Assembly: GCF_004000985.1 (NCBI RefSeq) | Contig: NZ_BIMH01000048.1 | Location: 1-34,799, forward strand | Source of the DNA: Paenibacillus validus NBRC 15382 | Lineage (GTDB): Bacteria > Bacillota > Bacilli > Paenibacillales > NBRC-103111 | Direction: 5' to 3' | DNA length: 34,799 nucleotides | Shown: one piece after another, positions 30,075-34,799 of the stretch | How the letters are laid out: each line of letters opens with the position of its first letter | Numbering within the stretch: position 1 is the first letter of the stretch | The notes under the pieces: generated by a model | Database searches by the model: none | What the model was told of the DNA's origin: nothing | What the model saw: the letters and a program-made list of their open reading frames with translations, nothing else | Translations under genes and position numbers: made by a program

Positions 30075-31124
30075 ATGAAAAAATGGGGAAGCATCTTGCA
30101 GGTCAGCTTCACCTATATCGGCACCGTCGTCGGTGCCGGATTCGCCTCCGGCCAAGAAATCTTACAGTTTTTCACCCGATACGGTTGGATGGCAACGATC
30201 ACGATCGGGATTGCCACCCTGCTGTTCACATGGCTCGGCATCAAGCTGATGCTGATGGCCGGCGCGATGAACGCCAAATCGTACGAAGATTTGAATCGTG
30301 TGCTCTTCGGCAAACGGATCGGCAACGCCGTCAGCTTGTTGACGATGGTGTCGTTATTGGGAGTCAGTACGGTCATGCTGGCCGGCGCGGGCTCCGTATT
30401 CTCGGAGCAGCTCGACCTGCCTTATCAGTTCGGACTCATCTTCACGCTGACCGCCGCCTACGTGCTGCTGGTCCGGGGAATGGACGCCATTATGGCGGTC
30501 AATTCCGTTGTCGTGCCCCTGATGGCCGTATTCAGCATCCTGGTCGTATGGAATGCCCTGGATACCCCCGGTGCCGCCAACTGGCTGCGGCTCGAATCGG
30601 ATTATTCGACGCTGCGCATCTGGATGGCGCCGTTTCTGTACGCGGCCTTTAACTTGACCATGTCTCAGGCGGTGCTCGTTCCGCTCGGGGTGAAAGTAAA
30701 GGATCGTCAGGCGCTCATTTGGGGCGGCGTGCTCGGAGGCGTGACGATCGGGTTCATGCTGATGGCGGCGCATTTCGCATTGTCTTCGCAAATGCCGGGC
30801 ATTCTGCAGTTCGACATTCCGATGGGACAACTTATTCAACGTGTAGGAGGACTCCTTCAGTGGCTGTTTTTGTTCGTCATTTACGGAGAAATATTCACGA
30901 CCTTATTAGCCGATGTATACGGCCTTTGTCTGCAGATCGAGCAGCGCTTCCGCTGGTCCTACCAAATTGTGCTGCCCGGCGTGCTTGTCTTCAGCTATGC
31001 CATTAGCCAAATCGGCTTCAAAACGCTGATCTCGTCGCTTTATCCGTTATTTGGCATGCTCAGCATGGTTTGGCTCGTGCTGATGATGATCCGCCCCAGC
31101 GAGCCGCTGCGCCCCCCGAGCTAG
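30075..31124 (+). CDS. ykvI: YkvI family membrane protein (LeuT-fold transporter-like)
   Basis: A 349-residue protein with ten or so membrane helices. The N-terminal FTYIGTVVGAGFASGQEILQFFTRYG block is the hallmark of the YkvI family, distantly related to amino acid/sodium symporters. Further segments are GAGSVFSEQLDLPYQFG, FNLTMSQAVLVPLGVKV and EIFTTLLADVYGLC. The substrate is unknown. AAGGAGG is 13 bases before ATG 30075; a 4-codon frame (ATG 30064, stop TGA overlapping the start) lies between. The 3' end overlaps the opposite gene at 31047-31553 by 78 bases. Confidence 0.85.
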   Translation: MKKWGSILQVSFTYIGTVVGAGFASGQEILQFFTRYGWMATITIGIATLLFTWLGIKLMLMAGAMNAKSYEDLNRVLFGKRIGNAVSLLTMVSLLGVSTVMLAGAGSVFSEQLDLPYQFGLIFTLTAAYVLLVRGMDAIMAVNSVVVPLMAVFSILVVWNALDTPGAANWLRLESDYSTLRIWMAPFLYAAFNLTMSQAVLVPLGVKVKDRQALIWGGVLGGVTIGFMLMAAHFALSSQMPGILQFDIPMGQLIQRVGGLLQWLFLFVIYGEIFTTLLADVYGLCLQIEQRFRWSYQIVLPGVLVFSYAISQIGFKTLISSLYPLFGMLSMVWLVLMMIRPSEPLRPPS

Positions 31125-31553
31125 CGCCAGGACGAGCGCCAGCCGAAGCAGCATCATCAAGGCGGCGGCGAACGTAAAGACGAAGCCGCACAGCAAATAG
31201 CCGTAATGATACGGCGGGTATGATGCCGAATCGCGCAGCACGGCAACCAAATCCGTGAATAGAAACAAGCTGCCGATCAGGAACAGCGCAAGCAGCACAT
31301 AATCGAAAAACGTCCATTGCAGCAGCTGCGGCGCCGCCTGTCTGAACAGCGAAGCAGCGGTACGAGGCTTCGCGTCTCCAACCGCCTCCGGGGATAGCGC
31401 CCCTTCGGCTTGAACAGCAGCCTCGGGCTGAGGGTCAAGGCCGGCCCCCGACTTGTCGGCCGGCTTGCTGTAAATCATCCAAATGAAAAGAAACGCCGAA
31501 CCGGTCGCGGCAAGCCCTAGCACGCCGCCGATTACGGCAAGTAACGTCATCAT
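31047..31553 (-). CDS. Membrane protein of unknown function
   Basis: A 168-residue protein with an N-terminal helix (MTLLAVIGGVLGLAATGSAFLFIWMIY), an Ala/Pro/Glu-rich cytoplasmic or external linker, and two further helices (YVLLALFLIGSLFLFTDLVAVL; YGYLLCGFVFTFAAALMML). The C-terminus is His/Glu-rich (GADHHQHEPNHAEHAK). ATG 31553 is chosen for AGGGGG 8 bases upstream. Its last 78 bases overlap ykvI on the other strand, which is unusual. It follows the small protein at 31579-31845 by 25 bases and is probably co-transcribed. Confidence 0.6.
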   Translation of the reverse strand: MMTLLAVIGGVLGLAATGSAFLFIWMIYSKPADKSGAGLDPQPEAAVQAEGALSPEAVGDAKPRTAASLFRQAAPQLLQWTFFDYVLLALFLIGSLFLFTDLVAVLRDSASYPPYHYGYLLCGFVFTFAAALMMLLRLALVLALARGAQRLAGADHHQHEPNHAEHAK

Positions 31554-31578
31554 GCGTTCCACCCCCTATGCGGATCAT

Positions 31579-31845
31579 TTATGAATATCGGGCAAGCTCA
31601 TAAACCGCCCATACAAATAAAGCAAACAAAGCGGCCGGCAGCGCGAACAAACCGCCAAGCAGCAGCCCGCTGCCGCCCGGTACACGGGCTTTGCGCCATA
31701 AGACGGCCTGGTTCCAGCGCTGAAGGGGGGGACCGGGGACGAGCGGCGCGTCCGACGTTCCGCATTCCGGCGAATGCTTGATTTTTCCGCGCTTCCAGCC
31801 GACCTGATAGGTCATTTCACGCGGGGTTCGGTTCTCCGTCTCCAT
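31579..31845 (-). CDS. Small C-tail-anchored membrane protein of unknown function
   Basis: An 88-residue protein: soluble N-terminus METENRTPREMTYQVGWKRG with PECGTSDAPLVPGPPLQRW, then a C-terminal helix GLLLGGLFALPAALFALFVW and a short ELARYS. ATG 31845 has GGAGG 11 bases upstream. It starts an operon with the membrane protein that follows. No family recognised. Confidence 0.6.
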   Translation of the reverse strand: METENRTPREMTYQVGWKRGKIKHSPECGTSDAPLVPGPPLQRWNQAVLWRKARVPGGSGLLLGGLFALPAALFALFVWAVYELARYS

Positions 31846-31937
31846 ATGAGGAAGCACCTCCGGTTCATTTGTGCTATTGTAATAGTAGTCGATATGTTGG
31901 GAAAAATGCAATGGTATGCGAACTGGAGGGAATGATC

Positions 31938-32702
31938 ATGTCGAAAAAAGCCGCAATAACCGGGGGTGCGCAAGGTATCGGGAAAGCGATCTCGCTGGCG
32001 TTCGCAGACAAGGGTTATGAAGTGTGCATCGCCGATGTCGACCCGGAGGCCGGCGCGGAAGCGATTCAGGAGCTGCGCGAGCGAGGACATGAAGGCTACT
32101 TCATGCAGGTCGACGTGGGTAAAGAAAGCGATGTCGAGCGATGGTTTTCATGGATAGAGTCGGAGCTGGGCCATATCGACGTACTGATCAACAATGCGGG
32201 CATTGCACGGAACGCGCCTATGCTGGAGCTGCCGCTCGCCTCGTTCGACGAGGTGCTCGGCGTTAATTTGCGCGGCGCTTTCGCCTGCTCGCAGCTTGCC
32301 GCAAAGCTGATGAAACGCCAGGGCTCGGGCGCGATCATCCATATGGCTTCGACGCGCGGCTTGATGTCCGAGCCGAACACCGAGGCTTACGCCGCTTCCA
32401 AGGGCGGCTTGCTCGCGCTCACTCACGCGATGGCGGTCAGCTTGGGCCCTTACGGCATTCGCGTCAACGCGATCAGCCCCGGCTGGATCGAAACGGCCGA
32501 CTGGCAGAAGACGTCCGAGCGCCGTACGCCGGTTCATTCCGAGCGGGACCGCTTGCAGCACCCGGTCGGGCGTGTCGGCAAGCCCGAGGACGTCGCCGCT
32601 GCATGCTTGTATTTGGCGGGCGACAGCGCAGGCTTCATTACCGGGCAAAACCTCGTGATCGACGGCGGCATGACCGTAAAGATGATCTACGAGGAAGAGT
32701 AG
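31938..32702 (+). CDS. SDR family NAD(P)-dependent oxidoreductase
   Basis: A 254-residue classical short-chain dehydrogenase/reductase. It shows the cofactor loop TGGAQGIG (8-15), NNAG (85-88), the catalytic Ser138, Tyr151 and Lys155 (YAASK), and the PGWIETA loop. The acidic Asp33 after the second strand (IADVD) favours NAD over NADP. The substrate cannot be read from the sequence; relatives are glucose dehydrogenase and 3-oxoacyl reductase-like proteins. The ATG at 31938 is 8 bases after GGAGG; an upstream ATG at 31932 is only 2 bases away. It lies 49 bases before the EamA transporter, probably in one operon. Confidence 0.9.
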   Translation: MSKKAAITGGAQGIGKAISLAFADKGYEVCIADVDPEAGAEAIQELRERGHEGYFMQVDVGKESDVERWFSWIESELGHIDVLINNAGIARNAPMLELPLASFDEVLGVNLRGAFACSQLAAKLMKRQGSGAIIHMASTRGLMSEPNTEAYAASKGGLLALTHAMAVSLGPYGIRVNAISPGWIETADWQKTSERRTPVHSERDRLQHPVGRVGKPEDVAAACLYLAGDSAGFITGQNLVIDGGMTVKMIYEEE

Positions 32703-32751
32703 GGACTCAAGGTTCCCGAGCAGAGACAATTTCGGAGGAGATTGGAGCATC

Positions 32752-33777
32752 ATGTGGTTTGTACTAGCGGCGGCTGCGGCCGCCTGCTTCGGTTTAAGAG
32801 GCATTTTATATCAATGGACGTCCAAGCGTCCGCTCGACCGCAACCTGATGTTGTTCGGAGTGTATTTATCGGGCACATGGATTACGCTCGCAGCGGCGCT
32901 TGCGCTGCGGGCGCCCTGGACCCCGGCCGTAGGGCTGGGAGCGTTAATGGGGCTGTTCTCGTTCATCTCGAACGCGGCCATGTATAAAGGGTTTGCCGTC
33001 GGCAAAATGTCGCTCATGGCCATGTTTACCGGCCTTCCGCCGGTTGTCGTCGCGCTGTTGGCGTTCGCCGTCTGGGGAGAACGCCTGAGTGTATGGCAGC
33101 TCCTGGCCTTTGTCGTTATTATGTCGGGCCTCCTGATGGTCCGTTACTCGAATGACCTGTCGCTGCGCAACCTGCAGGGCGCGCAATGGGGTGTGCTGAC
33201 GATGCTCTTCTTCGGCTTGACGGATTTTTTCACCAAGCAGGCGACGCTGCTGGGCGCTGCGACCTTCCCGACCCTGGTCGTCATGTATGCCACCGGCGGC
33301 ATTCTGTTCTGCTTCATCTGGCTGCGGCAGCGGGGCCAAGCGTTACAGGCAGCGGATATGGTCCGGCAGGCGCGGAACGAGACAGCGGCAGCAAGCGCTG
33401 GCGCGAGCGGACGCGGAGCGGCGGATGCGCACGGGAATGCGTCTACGGACGCGAAGGACGGCGGCGAGCCGGTCAACCGGACCGATGGGTCCGCCGCTTC
33501 AAGCGGATCCGGCCCGGCTGCGGCCAAGCCGTGGACTTGGCGCCGGACGCTGCTCTGGGGCATGACTGTCGGCATCACGAACGCCAGCGGCATGATGCTC
33601 GCCATGCCTGCCTTCAAGCTCGGGACGACCGGGCTCGTGTCGGCCGTGATGGCCGCCAATGTCGTGCTGGTCATGCTGTACGCGCGCTTTGTGCTGAAGG
33701 AAAAATTCACCCGGCTCGAATCGGCCGGTTTGATGATCGGGTTAACGGGGATTGTGCTCCTTAAACTTCTTTCCTAG
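32752..33777 (+). CDS. EamA/DMT superfamily transporter
   Basis: A 341-residue protein with two EamA halves of about five helices each (MWFVLAAAAAACFGLRGILY... and TLLWGMTVGITNASGMMLAM...). The domain repeats end ERLSVWQLLAFVVIMSGLLM and EKFTRLESAGLMIGLTGIVL. The halves are linked by about 65 residues that are hydrophilic and Ala/Gly/Ser-rich (about 198-263), longer than usual. Transported solute unknown. GGAGG lies about 13 bases before the ATG and a closer TTGGAG about 5. Confidence 0.87.
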   Translation: MWFVLAAAAAACFGLRGILYQWTSKRPLDRNLMLFGVYLSGTWITLAAALALRAPWTPAVGLGALMGLFSFISNAAMYKGFAVGKMSLMAMFTGLPPVVVALLAFAVWGERLSVWQLLAFVVIMSGLLMVRYSNDLSLRNLQGAQWGVLTMLFFGLTDFFTKQATLLGAATFPTLVVMYATGGILFCFIWLRQRGQALQAADMVRQARNETAAASAGASGRGAADAHGNASTDAKDGGEPVNRTDGSAASSGSGPAAAKPWTWRRTLLWGMTVGITNASGMMLAMPAFKLGTTGLVSAVMAANVVLVMLYARFVLKEKFTRLESAGLMIGLTGIVLLKLLS

Positions 33778-33838
33778 CTTCAAACCGAACTCATTCAGAG
33801 CTTCAAACCGAATCCATTCAGAAGCTTCTAACCGAGCC
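33777..33838. repeat. Tandem imperfect repeat of about 23 bases
   Basis: Copies begin at 33777 and 33800 (GCTTCAAACCGAA...CATTCAGA, 21 of 23 identical) with a third partial copy at 33824 (GCTTCTAACCGAGCC). It starts right at the EamA stop codon. Confidence 0.7.
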
Positions 33839-33847
33839 AACGAACCG

Positions 33848-33926
33848 TAGCGGAACTTTGATCTTCCTTGCTGCCTCCCCGTCACGGACGGCTAGCCGCA
33901 ATCGTTCATCATCGTTCCGCTATTTC
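33848..33926 (+). terminator. Long-range inverted repeat after the EamA gene
   Basis: TAGCGGAAC (33848-33856) and GTTCCGCTA (33914-33922) form a 9-bp stem with a 57-base loop, followed by TTTCTATA. It could act as a terminator for the EamA unit. Confidence 0.5.
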
Positions 33927-33950
33927 TATAGGATCGCCTTACAGCTTGCG

Positions 33951-34799
33951 TTATCGGTTTAGTCGGACGACCGAATCGGCCGTAAAGCGCGCGGTATAAG
34001 CGTCAACCACATGCCGATGGCACGTGAACAGCAGAAGCTGCCCCCGTTCCGAGACGCGCTGCAGCAGGTCCAAGCTTCGCGCGAGCCGGTCGTCGTCGAA
34101 ATTGACGAACAAATCGTCCATAACGAGCGGCATGCGTACGCCATTCGCCGCATATTCGTCGGCGAGCGCGAAGCGAATGCACACGTACATTTGCTCGGCC
34201 GTCCCCCGGCTGAGGCGCGACGTCTCGACGAGCTGTCCGTCCTGCCGCTGGGCTATGACACGCTGCTCACCGATCGGAGCAAGCATGCGTTCAAACCGGC
34301 CTTCGGTTATAAAAGCAAAATCCTGCGAAGCCCTTTGCATCACGAAGGGCTGTTTGTCGTGCTCGAACAAACGTTTCGTCTGCACGATCAATTGGCTGCA
34401 CAGCGCATGGACCGCCCAGCGCTTGGTCAGCTGCGCCAGTTCGGCGCGGCGCTCCTCCGCAAGCTGAAGCAGGTCCGCATGCGCGCGGCCGTCGGCCAGC
34501 CGCTCCTGCTCGAAGCGTGCGCGGCTCCGCGCTTCGCGCGTTTCCTCCAGGCGACGGCGGAGGTCGCCGATCGCTTCCCCGAGCGCGGCCGCCTCCGCCT
34601 CGAGCTCGTGCTCGCTGCGGTTCCGCAGCGGCTCCAGCGCCGGCTCCCACGCCTCGCCGAGCAGCGTGCGCAGCGCGGTCGCCTCCTGCCGCCGCTCGCC
34701 CAGCAGCTCACGGCGGCGCAGCGCCTGACGCACCAGCCGGCGCAGCGCTTCGCCGCTATCGGCGCCGGCGGCGCGGTACAGCTCGCGGCGGCGCTCCCT
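33951..34799 (-). CDS. yhaN: YhaN-like AAA/SMC-type ATPase (C-terminal part; 5' end outside window)
   Basis: About 282 C-terminal residues in one open frame running off the window. A long coiled coil (LEAEAAALGEAIGDLRRRLEETREARSRARFEQERLADGRAH) precedes the ATPase C-lobe: LSRGTAEQMYVCIRFALADEY (signature motif), the Walker B LPLVMDDLFVNFDDDR-like segment (MPLVMDDLFVNFDDDRL) and LLLFTCHRH. These match YhaN, the SbcC/Rad50-like partner of the nuclease YhaM/YhaO in Bacillus. Its partner gene would lie beyond the right edge or next to it. Very GC-rich, like the neighbouring housekeeping DNA. Confidence 0.85.
   Translation of the reverse strand, partial: RERRRELYRAAGADSGEALRRLVRQALRRRELLGERRQEATALRTLLGEAWEPALEPLRNRSEHELEAEAAALGEAIGDLRRRLEETREARSRARFEQERLADGRAHADLLQLAEERRAELAQLTKRWAVHALCSQLIVQTKRLFEHDKQPFVMQRASQDFAFITEGRFERMLAPIGEQRVIAQRQDGQLVETSRLSRGTAEQMYVCIRFALADEYAANGVRMPLVMDDLFVNFDDDRLARSLDLLQRVSERGQLLLFTCHRHVVDAYTARFTADSVVRLNR

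Noticed and set aside
1..34799. CRISPR array
   Set aside because: No regularly spaced direct repeats with unique spacers; the only tandem repeat (33777-33838) has no spacers.

Overview
The window looks like a chromosome segment from a Paenibacillus-like member of the Bacillales (Firmicutes). The signs are a secreted copper-amine-oxidase-N (stalk) domain protein, a B12-dependent ribonucleotide reductase (NrdJ), and Bacillus-type housekeeping genes (lipM, yqhH-yqhG, yqzE, yjdF, xpt, ykvI, yhaN). Most of these have AGGAGG-type ribosome binding sites. Species is inferred from gene content only.

Layout. (1) 352-2097: a secreted stalk-domain protein. (2) 2149-8082, minus strand: a sulfane-sulfur (persulfide) detoxification and relay island. 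In transcription order it holds a rhodanese-metallo-beta-lactamase persulfide dioxygenase, a TauE/SafE exporter, a rhodanese, a TusA-rhodanese fusion, a DsrE protein, a TusA protein, a membrane rhodanese lacking the catalytic Cys, a second DsrE-like protein, the persulfide sensor CstR, a membrane-anchored rhodanese, and a decayed DUF302 gene. Two promoters of near-identical design (TTGACA-17-TATCAT) drive it, each followed six bases later by a 16-bp ATACCC-type palindrome, with a second palindrome further in. (3) 8413-9496: a broken IS1182-type transposase next to the island. (4) 9620-17529: nrdJ with two NrdR boxes, D-amino acid aminotransferase, octanoyltransferase lipM, and the yqhH-yqhG pair. 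(5) 17690-22219: a secreted protein of unknown function, yqzE, yjdF with a probable riboswitch leader, argS with a structured leader, and a GNAT acetyltransferase. (6) 22413-22970: a small plus-strand unit of damaged mini-genes with its own promoter and terminator. (7) 22993-25549: a cadC-cadA cadmium/zinc efflux operon with a CadC-type operator. (8) 25688-31845: tRNA-Leu(CAG), several small proteins of unknown function, xpt, a lipoprotein, a DedA protein and YkvI. (9) 31938-34799: an SDR oxidoreductase, an EamA transporter, and the C-terminal part of a YhaN-like ATPase cut by the window edge.

How the genes fit together. In the sulfur island, sulfane sulfur would be taken up by rhodanese cysteines, passed among TusA/DsrE/rhodanese carriers and oxidised by the persulfide dioxygenase to sulfite. 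Sulfite would then be exported by the TauE protein. CstR (Cys31/Cys60) would release the palindromes when persulfides accumulate. The sulfur and cad regions look AT-richer than the GC-rich housekeeping blocks and sit beside a transposase remnant or decayed genes. That suggests acquired resistance islands, but base composition was judged by eye only.
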